A DNA stretch of 64,000 bases from Hemileia vastatrix. Taxonomy: Eukaryota; Basidiomycota; Pucciniomycetes; Pucciniales; Zaghouaniaceae. Position 1 is the first letter of the stretch; the number at the start of each line of letters is the position of its first letter. The stretch is taken from positions 12,886,498-12,950,497 of the forward strand of contig JASXTE010000017.1 in NCBI GenBank assembly GCA_030280995.1. The letters run 5' to 3'. Both the position numbers and the translations under genes were made by a program. This document shows positions 1-11,488 of this stretch, one piece after another. Under the pieces are notes generated by a model. It searched no databases. It saw only the letters and a list, made by a program, of their open reading frames with translations, and was not told the DNA's origin.

Positions 1-491
1 ATGCAAGCTAGAATTCTCAGTATTCAGTGTACAATCTTCTCAAAAAGAATAAAAACAATCTAAACTGATGAAATTCTTAAGTGTAGCTAAAAAAAATTCT
101 TTTTGGATTTTGAATTTTTTATTTTATTCAATTTTTTTGTACTTCTATTATTTCAGATTGATCAGAAACATACTTTTAAACCTGCACTCAAAGCTAGTTC
201 TTTTTTTAATAATAAGGTACATTAAGAAAAGACCAATCACAGAATTTTGGTATATTTATGCACAGTGGCCCACCAAAAATATGCAAACAGAATTTTTATG
301 CATTTTTCATATTTTCCACTAACATTTCCTTCCATTTTACTTTTCAATTAATCTTCTCATGAAAAGCATTCTTTGATACTGATGTTTTTTCTCTTTATAA
401 TATTTTCACACTCCCCACCTTTATCACAGCTTCATACATCAAACCCAAACCTTTGGCTTTTATGGAAACACTCCCAAAGTCTTCAGTTAAT
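1..491. other. AT-rich flank without a gene
   Basis: I see no gene here. The only open frame (68-322, plus strand) is short, made of Phe, Tyr, Leu, Ile and Asn codons typical of AT-rich non-coding DNA, and resembles no family I know. The stretch ends at the left terminus of the CACTA-like element at 492. Confidence 0.6.
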
Positions 492-814
492 CAGAATGCA
501 ATATAGGGGCCGGACTTGCTAGAAATTCCACAAACTTGAACCCTAATTTATATCTAATTGAGCACACATTTAGGCAGTGATGAAACAATCATGAAGAAAT
601 TGTGAATTTACTTTGAAAACACCTTGAAACTAATATGAACCTTCATTGAACCACTGTTGATTAATAGTTCAGAAAATATTTATACTTGAATTAGAGGATT
701 TTTTGAAGGGATAAAAAAATAAATGAGCCCCACTATTAAACTAGCCTTGTGGCTTCATCAGATTTTGAAAAATCATAATTTATTTTTATTTTTTGAATCT
801 AATGAAACTCACAG

Positions 815-2044
815 TGTCAGCCAGGCTGTCCCAGGAGCCCAGTAAATAAACATACAATTTATTAGAGTTAAATAAAGACATAATAATTACAGAGTATGCA
901 TTTAAATTTAATATTATATTACATAATAAATTTATATTAATATTTTATTTATATAAATAAAGTAAATATTATTTTGATTTTATTATAAAATAATTTAAAA
1001 GCATTTAATTCCATAACAAAGGGCACATTGTTTATTTAATAATTATAAATTAATTAATTAAAAACTTATAAGATAATTATATTCAAGTGTTTATCTTATA
1101 TTGTAATTACTTTAATTAATTAAATTTAATTATTAAAATATACCTTTTGCATATAATATTATCCATAATTATTGCCGCTGTTTTTTGGACCCTTAATTGT
1201 GTAAATAAAAAAAATTAAATTATAATACTTATTTTAAAAAATAGTATTAAATTTCTCAACTTAATTTAGTAATAAATTAATTACTTGTTTCATTTAAATT
1301 AATTATTTAATTACATAGTTGGAACAATTAATTAATTTCTTTATACTAAATTGAAATTGATTACATATTTTGTTGCGTCAAAATATTTTTTCTTGTTTCA
1401 CTTAAAAATCCTTAAATCAGACTGTACCATCTGTTTTGAGTTATTTTTCTCATAGTTCCTATGTCCCAGGATTGTTTAGTTATTCACTATTTTTACTTAC
1501 TGAATTGGGAATTAATTGTGGGAAAATTTGATTCTTATTTGGGGTTTTACTTATTTGTTTCATATTTTTCACTACATTGTTATGTTTCACTTATTCTTTT
1601 ATATTCTTGTTTAATCTTATTATGATTCTTGTATTTACAAATATAGTGGCGCTTCAGAGGACCCATTGCCTATAAAAGGGCCTTGGATAATCCCCTGTAG
1701 CCTCATCACTTACTATACACTCCAAACTTGAACATATTTTAATATAACCTGTTTATTAATATTTTTATTAGTATTACAATTCTAATTTAAGTTTTATATA
1801 ACTAACTACAGGTTGCATTAAGTCTAATAGTAATAATAGTGTTGGCCGCACAGAGAAAATAATACTTACTTTAAACAAAATATATTATAATTTAATAAGC
1901 CTCACCATTCTGTTAACTCCCAAGGAAACTCGTTGCCTCTCTCTATCTCAGAATCATTATATATCTTTACTTTTTATTATACTTCCCCCTCTTCTTCTTT
2001 ACCTTTCTTCTCTTCCTCACCATCTTCTAGACGGCCGGCCCACA
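815..2044 (+). mobile_element. Solo LTR (1230 bp), gypsy type
   Basis: It begins TGTCAGCCAGGC and ends GGCCCACA, so it has the TG...CA ends of an LTR. It is flanked on both sides by the 5-bp TSD CACAG (810-814 and 2045-2049). The first 12 bases equal the start of the complete gypsy LTRs at 39627-55116 read on the minus strand, but the rest differs, so this is a related family. A TATA-like box lies at 1671. No internal domain is present, which fits a solo LTR left by recombination. It sits inside CACTA-like copy C. Confidence 0.85.
1671..1680 (+). promoter_or_regulatory. TATA-like box of the solo LTR
   Basis: TATAAAAGGG stands about 856 bp into the LTR, in the slightly GC-richer context GCCTATAAAAGGGCC. 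That is a normal place for the U3 promoter. Its orientation agrees with the plus-strand reading of the LTR. Confidence 0.5.
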
Positions 2045-2579
2045 CACAGATACTTTGAATTAAAAGAGATTTCACAAAAACTATTAGGGTATTCACCCTA
2101 TGAATATATAGATAAAACATCCAATATTCTAAGAAATTATTCATTAAGAAAAATTTATTGAATTTATATATTTCATTAAATTTTTATAAGTAAAAAGTTG
2201 AGAAATAAATGTCTTTTCTCATTATATCAATAAATATCATTATTTATTTATCCATTTTCAAATTTTTTTTGGAATTTGAAACACTCTTTAAAATAATTTA
2301 ACATTAAATTAAGTCAATAGAACAATTTGTAAGATTGATTTGCATCCCATATTCATATAAGTTAAAACAGGAATTGGTCCCAATTCTATAAAAAATATAA
2401 ATTATAATGATATTCATTATATCAAAAGAATAAAAAATACAATTTTTATGAGAATAAAATCTATGGTTAATAAATATTGAAAAACATTTTTGAGTTTTTT
2501 TTGGAATGTTTCATGCCATTATGATTTCAAAGTCTAAAAATATATTATAGAATTTTGGTGCTTACATTGTTTCAAAATG

Positions 2580-3320
2580 TTCCTTACAAGTACTTTCCTT
2601 TGTCAAACTTCAAATCTCATTCTTCTCCCATCTAAAATTTTCTCCCTCTGACATTTTATTTAAGTCTACCAAGAACTGTCCCATCACAAAACCTTATTCT
2701 CACTTCTACACCCCTAATCATCCCATTACACTCCTCCTCACTTATTTTTCTCCCCTTAACACCCTATTTATTCCCCTCTTCACCACTTTCCACCCCAACT
2801 CTCTTGATATCACTCCTTTTGCTCCCTTTCTAACCACTTTTACTCTATAGGCAGAAAAGGGGGTAATATGGAATGCCATAGGGGTTAAATGAAAATTGAA
2901 TGGGAGGATCAGGGTGGGGTGGGTAATGTTTGGGGTGAATGGTGAAAAAAGGGGGTTTACAGTGAAAGAATTTTAATTAGTTTTATAAGGAGTGGGGTGG
3001 AGTTGAGGCAAAAATAGATAGGGTGAGGTAGAGAGAGGCGAGAAAGCAGTGGTGAGGAATAAGGATGGTAGCAAAGGGGTGTAGTTATGTTTAAAGTGAA
3101 AATAGTGTAGAGGGGAATAGTGATGAGGGATTAAATATGGATTTTGAAGCTTAGAGGGTCTAGCAAATGTATCAGGAGGGCAATAAAAGGCTGGGGGGTG
3201 GTAATAGAATTAACAGAACTGACAAGGTAGAAAAAGTTGGGTGGAGAGATTGCGAGGTTTTCAATTGAGGTAGCAAAAAATGGAGAGTTTACTCTATTTT
3301 TCAGCCAAACATCAGAATTC
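2580..3320 (+). other. Pyrimidine-to-purine switch, copy C
   Basis: The plus strand is C/T-rich from about 2580 to 2850, with runs such as CTCCTCCTCAC. It turns abruptly G/A-rich from about 2852 to 3300, with runs such as GGGGTGGGGTGG. The same switch occurs in copy A (about 18840-19460) and copy B (about 38100-38800), always about 1.05-1.12 kb from the left terminus once insertions are removed. The two halves could pair as a long imperfect fold-back. The small open frames in this block are by-products of the biased composition. Confidence 0.7.
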
Positions 3321-5113
3321 ACCTCCTCAATCTACAGCTCTATTCTGACAATATGAAAAATGATTGATAATTATCTTTTATTGATATTTTTGAACTTAAA
3401 CCTATAGTTTATACATCTTTATTTAATATTTTTTATTTACAATGCACTTTAATACTAAGAAAGTAATATAATAAAATAATTGGTAACAAAATACTATTTT
3501 GCTTTTTTACACAAGAATTGAAAGTATGCTTCAGGTAAGTATACATGATATAAATAAATAATAAAATTGGAAAATTGTAGTAAATATTTGAAAAATAAAA
3601 CAAAAAATTTAAAGAAATTTTAAAAGATTGATTTTATATATTTTATGATTTTATTGTATTTATTTTTAAATTTTATAGAAAAATATGTAGGTTAGATTAA
3701 AAATATCTTTGAATTCAATCAAATAATTCAAGTAAAGTTTGAAGAAAATATCTATCTACATATATAACCATTTAGCTTCATTTCTTGTTTTGTGATTAAT
3801 ATATATAACTGGATAATTGACTGTCATGACTTAAAATTTAATAAACTTTAATAATTCATCTTACTCAATATATTTAACATAATCTATTCAGTAACAGAAA
3901 CAAATTTCTGAGTCCTTTCTTTTACTAGTTTTATTCATTGCAATGACTATATATGTTTTCAAAAAAATATTTATCATGTTTTTGGTGGAACTTAGATTGA
4001 CCTCTCAATGCAATGCTGCTTCCAAGTATGGTTCAAGCTAAGTTAAGCCATGAAAAAATTTATACTTTTTTAGAATTTTTATTAAATACTTTGAAGTTGT
4101 GAAAAAAAGTACAAATTAAGAATCATTTTGATAAAATATCATATTAAAAAGTTTAAAGTTGATCATATATTATTATGATATGATTTCTTTCCATATGACA
4201 GATTAAGAAAATAACTTAAAATTAATTTTATACATCTATATTATATAAAAAAGGTATAAGCTCTTTTGCTTAGATTTGAAGTACTTCAAAATTTTTTTTT
4301 TTGCTTTAGGTCAACATCATATAGAGTCTTCAGAGCATCATATTAATTTTTTAGATTTATATTTGTAAGTTGAAGGGAATCCTCACAGGATAAAATTGGT
4401 GGTTTTGTAAAAAAAATTAGTAAATATCTTTTAAATAAATATATATTTTGATAGAAAGTAAAATTTTAATATTTATTTTCTGTCTTAAATATGTAATGAA
4501 GATTTGAAATAATTCTATTTAAATTAATTTTTATAGCAATATACTCATTCCAGTATTTCTTTGTGATAAGGCCAACTTCAAGAAGATTTATAAATTCTTC
4601 TGTTTAAATAAAATATCAAAGGGATTGTTTTCATACACTTAGAAATTGAATAGAAACATCATATAAGATCTACAAATCAGCATGAATATCATTATCCCAA
4701 CAAATCATTGATAGATACTGAACTCATATATTTAATTTTAGAATTGTGGGTAAGTGTTCAGTTGTGAATTACTCCTATCAAAACTTTTATTCTAAAGACT
4801 AATAAAGTGTACCCTAAAAATTTCACTTAATTTATTTTTTAGCACCATATAATTGAAATATTTTTTCTATTCATTTTAAATATGGAATAGTATTATTTTT
4901 AATCAAAATATGATTGCCTTTAAAGCTGCTTTACTACATGGGAATAATCAAAAGTACCTATTGTGCCTTTTTTACAAAAAAAAGATCATATAATAGTTTT
5001 TCAATTTAAAACTGATAGAATTATGAAGAAGTACCACTTCTACCTACTTAATTTAGTTCTTGAAAAAAAATACAATAAAAATTTTTATCTGAAGCACATT
5101 TTTTAACATGATA

Positions 5114-5374
5114 CACTACGCAAGATAGTGTGTGGACTTGCTAGAAAGTCCTCAACCTGAAATCAGATGGAACTCAGATGGAACTTAGACTGAACTCATA
5201 CTGAACCCATACTGAACTCTACTGGAAAACCCACCTAAAACTGTTCTTCTGAGTAGCGTTCATCCCTGATTTTATGGTTCCTTTATCAATAGCTCAATGT
5301 GTGTTCAATATGTGGTGAGTTTGAGTCTTAGGTTGCGGACTTGCTAGAAATTCTGCCCTTCATAGTGTGTGGTG
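5114..5374 (-). mobile_element. 261-bp CACTA-like MITE, copy 1
   Basis: Termini are CACTACGCAAGAT and GTGTGTGGTG, with a 3-bp TSD ATA on each side (5111-5113, 5375-5377). Just inside the left end is the palindrome GGACTTGCTAG(A)AAGTCC, followed by short direct repeats of the type GAACTCAGATG. Its left end matches the right end of the 4.5-kb elements in reverse complement, and its right end matches their left end. It is therefore an internal-deletion derivative inserted in the opposite orientation, inside copy C. Confidence 0.85.
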
Positions 5375-6616
5375 ATAATGCTCTGTAAAATATATGGTGC
5401 TTATTCCTAAGTTGAGACTGAAATTATCCCACAATACAGCATTGAAGCAAAATCAAGCACTAAAATTAAATTTTAAATTTATTTATACTACTTTGTTTTT
5501 ATTATCTTTAAAGTTTTACATCTAGCTTGAATTTCAGTTTTTCATATGAAACATTTACTGAGTAGTGATTTATTATTTCAACTCATGAGATTGCTCTACC
5601 AAATAACCATATTTACATGCAATTTTTATGAAATAAATCATGAAAAGTTTTAGAATATCATATATGTATTACATTGAATAAATGTATATTGTGAAAATTC
5701 TTAGTAGTTGAATATTCAATAGAGCAAAAAAAAGAGTAAAAATATATTTTTCTTTTAATTTTAATCATCTTATTGCATATAAAAATTTAAAACAATTGAT
5801 TAAAATCCACTTGAATAAGAATTATACTTCTTTCTAAACTTATGATAAAACTATTTATTAATTATTAGTGCTTAGTGTAAAGAAGCTATGAGAGGAATTC
5901 ATTGAAACAGAAATTAGGAAAACATATTGCTATCTTTTTTTTAATTATGAGTCTTTTAACAGTATTATAGAATAAAATTCTTGAGAATTTTGATGGTTCA
6001 ATATGTTTTTTAAATAAATTCATTGAACTGAAAATATTTATATTGTGTAATCAGAAATAAAAAAAATACAAAAAAAATTAGGTAATATGGTTTAAATTAA
6101 AAAATTAAAACTTCAAATTCTTGGTTAAAAGGAGTTATTAATAAAAAGAATCACTGATCTTATTATATATTTTTTCAAAAAAAAACTAATAAAATAATTA
6201 GAGAGTTTGAAAGTGATGCTTTTTAAATAAATAGTATGATTTTCAGTCTTTTTAATGATCAAGTGAAATTCAAAATGAAAATAAAATTGTGTTATATGAA
6301 AAAAATTCTGTGAGTGGATCAGATTCTTAATCTACCCTTGTCATTATTTCTATGAATTATTGATTAAACTTTCACTATTATTCCAGAAAAGACTCATCCA
6401 TTATTGGTTTAGAGCACAAGATGAGTTCAAAGTAAAGTTCAGTATCAGTTCATTATAAAATTAGTCTGAGTTTCATCTGTGTTTCATCTATGTTCATGTT
6501 GAGGACTTGCTAGCAAGTCAACCCCAAATATTGCATGGTGCATGAAACTAAACTTATTTAAACTTACCCACACTCCTTCAAGCCTTATCCTACCTCACAT
6601 CTTCCTATAATAACTT

Positions 6617-7110
6617 TATCACTGGAAAACCTATGCACAAGGTCAAAGGTGCTCCTGAATAAGTGATATTGGGGGGGATAGTTGAAACTGATTAAAGGCA
6701 CAGAGGAATAACTTGAAGGAGTAGTTCAAAAATATTTTAAAGGAACTTATCCTTCTCCCAGATATGTTGGAGAGTAATATTAATATAGATTCAAAGGTTA
6801 TACTAATATTAGAGGAAATCTCACAAACAGTTGAGAACTTAATAATCAAGTGAAATGATTTAAGGATTTAGGATTTATTGAAAATGATTATTAAGAAAAA
6901 GAAGGAAAAAATAATAGCTCAATATATATTACTAAAAATTTAACTAATATCACAATGGTATTGTAATTTAATTATAAGAATGTAAAATCAAAACTAACAC
7001 CATTTATATAGAAAAATCCACATTGCATTGACCCTATTAATAAACGCCATTACCATACCATTCTCTTTTTTCTACCAAAACTATAAACTGGTAATCAATT
7101 AATGTTTTGG
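6617..7110 (-). repeat. R1 LTR-like repeat, partial copy a
   Basis: It begins TATCACTGG, a diverged form of the R1 terminus TGTCACCGG, followed by CTATGCACAAGGTCAAAG. It stays similar to R1 copy c (10712-11488) and to the reverse complement of copy d (59649-60457) up to about 7100, where similarity fades. An R1 TATA-like motif is recognisable near 7005. I could not find the other terminus, so this is a truncated copy. The short minus-strand open frame at 6643-6849 lies within it and I do not consider it a gene. Confidence 0.5.
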
Positions 7111-7872
7111 CTCCCCTAGGCTTTTAATTGGGAATGTTAATTTATTCAATCAAATAAAATCAATTATTTTTAATTTATTACTAGTTCATTGCGACTCAAA
7201 CTGAAACCCACTCATTTGGAAAACTCAATCATTGTTGGATATGTTGCAGCTTAATTTAAGAAATGAAGATGTCATAAATTGTATCTATTTATTATGTATA
7301 AATAAAGTTAGAAATTTTAAAGGGTTTTTGGCAGATATTTTTAAGGTGGATATAGTCACTCTGAACTATAGAGAGTGTAGAGGTGTTGGATTATAGGGTG
7401 TAGATATGGGATGCACTCAAAGGCTGGAAATAAAAGTGCTATGACAGTCAGGCAAAATATGAAAAATTCTGATAGTTCTAAAGCAGTTTAAAAGGTTAAA
7501 AATTAATTTGAAAGTAGTGATGCTGAATCTTTTTAAAGTGGTTTAGGTAGTGGAAATTGTAGTGCCCCACATGTTAGGCTATTTTCTAGGAATATTGGAG
7601 GACATTATGGAAGGAATCAGATCAAAGTATTCATCCCAGTAGGTGTAGAGCCTGCCCTCTCATGTTGTGCTAGAAGGAGAATTTTGGAGGGGAATCTGAA
7701 GGGATTAAAAACTTTGTCTCAGCAGCAGAATCATCACAAGGTAAATACAGTTATTTTCATTTTAATATCAATAAATCCTGACAGAAAACTAGGATCAACC
7801 AAACATCATGTTTAACATCACAAAAGAAAAAAATTTAAAAGAAGAGAAGAATAATTAAAACAAATAATCTCT
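7111..7872. other. Unassigned AT-rich segment
   Basis: I see no gene and no clear repeat boundary. The segment lies between the truncated R1 copy and the decayed minus-strand cysteine-cluster gene, and may include the eroded 3' part of that gene or of its element. Confidence 0.4.
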
Positions 7873-8640
7873 TTATAATATTTCTACATCAGCATCAAAT
7901 ATTTGCATTAGTAATCTTCTCTTTATAATTTCTTCATTATTGTTGGCTGGAGTCTCATAAAAATAAGCTAAAAATTTTTGCTTCATATCATCACAAAAAC
8001 CCAAAAAGAGATATGTATTAAATTTTGGATAATGATTTATATAATCAATCTGTACCTGGCCAACATCATTGGTATTAGTGATTTCAATAGCTTAAAATTG
8101 GAAAGGGATGAAAGAATTAGAAAGATGGATAAATAGATATTTTAAGATGGACAAAAATTTGAAGCCAGGAAATAAATTTTCAGCAAACCTGAAAGGAGAA
8201 ACTGTAATAATAGGATTAGTATCTTGAGATGGATGAGGAAGCTCAGGATCAGGATTAGGTTTTTTGGAGAGGTAAGCTGTTTTTGCCCTAATATTTCTGA
8301 AGAAAGTTGGAATTTTTGATAGTCTCTTTTTGGGTATTGTAGGATCAGGTGAAGATTCTGGGCCTGTGTAGACTCTACTTCTGAAAAGAATTATTGGATG
8401 AATACATTTACCTTTTCTTAGCCTTCAGAGATCACATGCACTTCTTCCAGGGAGGCCCGGATTAGAAATTAAGCAAGGAACCTGGTATCAGGTGCATAAT
8501 TCACATGGGACAGCTAAATCATTTGAATTAATTTTCTGATGATGATGAAGATTAAGACAAATATGTGTATTGGAGATGATGGTTGAAGAGGATGAAGAGA
8601 AGAATAATATATGATTAGTCAATTATGCAAAATTTAAAAA
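7873..8640 (-). pseudogene. Decayed gene with Zn2Cys6-like cysteine cluster, copy 1
   Basis: On the minus strand, 8505-8404 encodes C-x2-C-x6-C-x12-C-x2-(TGA)-x6-C, with a second TGA inside the first x6 stretch. This matches the fungal Zn(II)2Cys6 spacing except that a stop replaces the fifth cysteine. The preceding residues are SNDLAVP-like. A Pro/Ser/Lys-rich stretch follows, and then an open frame of 72 codons (8091-7873) containing acidic and helical sequence but no family I recognise. A second copy lies at 60532-62470 on the plus strand. Frameshifts and stops make it a pseudogene. It may be a gag-like ORF of an R1-flanked element or a decayed Zn2Cys6 regulator; I cannot decide. Confidence 0.5.
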
Positions 8641-9096
8641 TGAGGACATTCTTCATTGGAGGGAGGATGTGGCAGTCTAAAGTTTAGTATGGCACTTAAA
8701 AGTATTTTTGATTTAACCTGGGATAATTTATTATGGAGACTGGACAGGAAAATCTAATTTTAAATTTTTTTAATTATTAAAATAATGGATGGTTCTATTG
8801 CTTTAAATGGGTCAATCAATATAGTCAAGATGAAAAACTTATTTAACAATCAAGAAATGAAGGTATAGGTTAAAAAGTGTATAGAAACAAAATCCATGAG
8901 TCTCAAGAGCCTTTCAAAATTTTGGGGGAGTTTTTACTATCTTTCTTATATTTTTAATAATTTTATAAAGTAATTTTGATCTTTTTTGATTTTCAATGGT
9001 TTACTTAACTTTAATGATTTTTAACTCAGTGAATAGGGTTGCACTGACTACCATAATTAAATTAGAGGCTCTCCAGATGTAACTTTATCATCATTA

Positions 9097-9293
9097 GGGG
9101 GTATCAAAGTTAGAAATATTTCATTTTCATAATTCCTTTTTTTCCCACTAAATCAACCATGATTATTTTTTAAAATATGGCATACTGTGCCCCAAAAACA
9201 CCTTTTTACAGTAAATTAATGTCAAGTTTGTAGCTTCTGTTTTGAGTTTAAAATAACTTTTAAATATTTAAAAATTTCTAACTTTGATACCCC
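9097..9293. mobile_element. About 197-bp MITE with GGGGTATC termini
   Basis: Inverted termini: GGGGTATCAAAGTTAGAAAT at the left and its exact reverse complement ATTTCTAACTTTGATACCCC at the right. The interior is AT-rich and non-coding. No convincing TSD is visible (left flank ATTAG or ATTA, right flank AATTT). The element at 36001-36439 begins with the same GGGGTATCAA, so both may use the same transposase, but the interiors differ. Confidence 0.7.
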
Positions 9294-9951
9294 AATTTTT
9301 TTTAAAAAATTCTTTATTAGTTTTATAAAGTTCTAGTTAAGTCTGGAAGTTTGTACAAGCTCCACAATACTCCAGACAAACTCCGTACAAACTCTGAACA
9401 GACTCTGGAGTAAAAAAGGGGGCACATGAATTGAATATGCATATAAATCCTGTAGAATCAAAGTTAGAAGAGACATCTAACAATGTATATTAACAACTAC
9501 CATCATAATATTACATAACATTTCATAAATTAATATACCCTTACAAAATAACACTTTTATATAACTCATCATAAATATTACACAAAAACTCATTAATATA
9601 TACTTGTAGGGTATCATTGTAAAGGTATCAAAATCAGGGAATAATTTATAATATCTTTTAATAATTATAAAATCTTTAAAAAAACACAAATATTCAATCA
9701 TTTAAATAAATTTTATCATTATAAATTTATTTTTGTATTTCTTTAACATAACATTAAGTAAATCAATTCAACATCTCAAACCTTTAATATCATGTAGTCA
9801 AATGATAATTTTATATAAAGTATATGCTTTAGCTTAGTTGATGGTGAGCCCATATTTTACTTAAAGGGACAGGGTTTTCTTCTCTTTATCCAACTGCCTT
9901 ATATTCTTCTTACAGCAAGGCAACTGTAAGAGTCTTTTTACACCAGGTATC
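9294..9951. other. AT-rich spacer without a gene
   Basis: I see no gene. Near 9345-9410 there are short direct repeats of the type CAAACTC, like the subterminal repeats of CACTA-like ends, but no terminus accompanies them. The 74-residue minus-strand frame at 9477-9701 has AT-driven composition and no recognisable domain. Confidence 0.4.
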
Positions 9952-10711
9952 TGTCACATGCCACATGACACTCAAATTAAAAGTCAACCTTTTAGTCCAT
10001 ATTTCAGTAAAAAAATTCATACACAAATCTCATAAGTAACATCCACATAACAACTGCATTTCACTTTGTATTCCTTGATTTGAAAACACTATTGACAAAA
10101 CAATCTATATCTTAAATTCTAGATTAGTCAATCATGTGCTTATACATTTCAATATTTAGCAAAGACCAGAATATTTGTTCTATTGTCAATATAATATTTA
10201 AAATGTGGTTAATTGTGTATCTGAGCATAATTAAGGGTCTTTGAGTAGGATGAGCAGTACAGTTAAAGTATATATGGGGTGTATATGATGATCTGTGATA
10301 GGTAATGATGGTTTATTGAAGAGGTCAATGCAAGGTGGAGTTATCTATATAATTCACTACGCAATATAGGGGGTGGACTTGCTAGCAAGTCCTCAACCTG
10401 AACTCAGATGGAACTCAGATGGAACTCAGACTGAACTCAGACTGAACCCATACTGAACTCTACTTGAACACCCACCTAAAACTGTTCTGCTGAGTGGTGT
10501 TCATCCCTGATTGTATGGTTCCTTTATCAATAGCTCAATGTGTGTTCAATCTATGGTGAGTTTGGGTCCAAGGTTGCAGACTTGCTAGCAAGTCCGCCCC
10601 CCATATTGTGTGGTGATTGGTGTATGGGCATGAAGTTCCTAAGAATTGAATTATAATATATTTGTGATAATCGTTAGAATTATATAAAACTATTATTGTT
10701 TCCTACCTTTC
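9952..10711 (+). repeat. R1 LTR-like repeat, truncated copy b
   Basis: It starts TGTCACATGCCACATGACAC and runs parallel to R1 copy d (59649-60457), including the TATA-like TCTATATAA near 10343. MITE copy 2 interrupts it at 10355-10615. It breaks off at 10711, where R1 copy c starts in the opposite orientation, so b and c form a head-to-head inverted pair. The 3' part of b is missing. Confidence 0.55.
10355..10615 (-). mobile_element. 261-bp CACTA-like MITE, copy 2
   Basis: Termini are CACTACGCAATATAGGGGG and CCCCCCATATTGTGTGGTG, with TSD ATT (10352-10354, 10616-10618). Both ends carry a GGACTTGCTAGCAAGTCC-type palindrome immediately inside, perfect at the left. Subterminal GAACTCAGATG and GAACTCAGACT repeats follow at the left end. 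It is the best-preserved MITE in the window and is non-coding. Confidence 0.9.
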
Positions 10712-11488
10712 TGTCACCGGATTGCATACGCACAAGTTCCAGAATGTTCCTAAGTAAGTGAGATTGGCAAGACTGATTGAGAATTACTTTTTAGTACAGA
10801 GGATTACTTCAAGGAAGTGATTAAAAGATACATCAAAGATATATTATCTGCTTTGAGGAAATTTTGAGGTGAATAATAATGTATGGTGGAATAACACTAA
10901 AATTCCAGGAATCTCACCAAGAGTTGAGACTTAATAATTAAAAGGGATTTAGTAGTTTTAAAAGTTTAAAAAGAAATTGATTATTAAGAAAGGTAAGAAA
11001 CAATAACAGCTTAATATAAATTTTAACTATTATCACAAAAATATTATAATTTAATTCTAAGGAATGTTAAACCAAATCACCCCGGTTATATAGACAACTC
11101 CGCCTCTCATTGAACCCTTTAATAAAAATCCCTTTATTTATCACTAACACTTCAATATAACCCACAGATCCTTTAAACTTACTGCTATTCCTATTAACAG
11201 ACCTTTAACTACCATTCATCACACAATAACCCAACATTGAAACTATACTATTGATCCAAGAACTAATACACTGCCCATTTTCTTAAGGTTGAAAAGTATA
11301 AGCAGATGATTGACAAATTTAGATTTAAGGTTTAGATAGTGCAGTTACTAGTGTTTTCAAATCAAGAAAACAAAGGAGAAAAGCAGTTTCTAGGTAGATA
11401 TTTCTTTCTGCGCTTTGAGTAAAGATTTGTGCATCAATATATGGATTAAAAGATTGACTTTTGGTTTGAGCTCACCTGGAACATGACA
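10712..11488 (-). repeat. R1 LTR-like repeat, copy c (777 bp)
   Basis: The plus strand reads TGTCACCGG at the left and CATGACA at the right. Reversed, this is an LTR beginning TGTCATG and ending CCGGTGACA. It aligns with copy d along its length, and the promoter-like CTATATAAC lies near 11087-11096 on the minus strand. No 5-bp TSD is visible (CTTTC against TATGC), possibly because copy b was joined at its left end by a rearrangement. Confidence 0.6.

Larger units (their letters stand above)
492..6540 (+). mobile_element. 4.5-kb non-autonomous CACTA-like element, copy C (interrupted)
   Basis: The left end reads CAGAATGCAATATAGGGG followed by a degenerate GGACTTGCTAG palindrome. The right end is GGACTTGCTAGCAAGTC, then a C-run, AATATTGCATGGTG. 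These are the same inverted termini as copies A (17991-22485) and B (37270-57306). Subtracting the solo LTR with its TSD (1235 bp) and the MITE with its TSD (264 bp) leaves about 4550 bp, the same size as A and B. No transposase frame is visible, so the copy must be mobilised in trans if at all. Flanking trinucleotides are AAT and CAT, an imperfect match to a 3-bp TSD. The CACTA (CMC/EnSpm) assignment rests on termini beginning CAC and on the clean 3-bp TSDs of related copies; it is an inference. Confidence 0.7.

Noticed and set aside
103..116. Gag zinc knuckle (residues 103-116 of the pol ORF) as a mutated CCHC with Gln in place of His
   Set aside because: Coordinates here are residue numbers. 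Read as CX2CX7HXC, it fits the variant knuckle known from many plant and fungal gypsy elements, so no residue need be missing.
9340..9415. CAAACTC direct repeats resembling CACTA-like subterminal repeats
   Set aside because: No terminal inverted repeat, palindrome block or TSD accompanies them, so no element can be defined.
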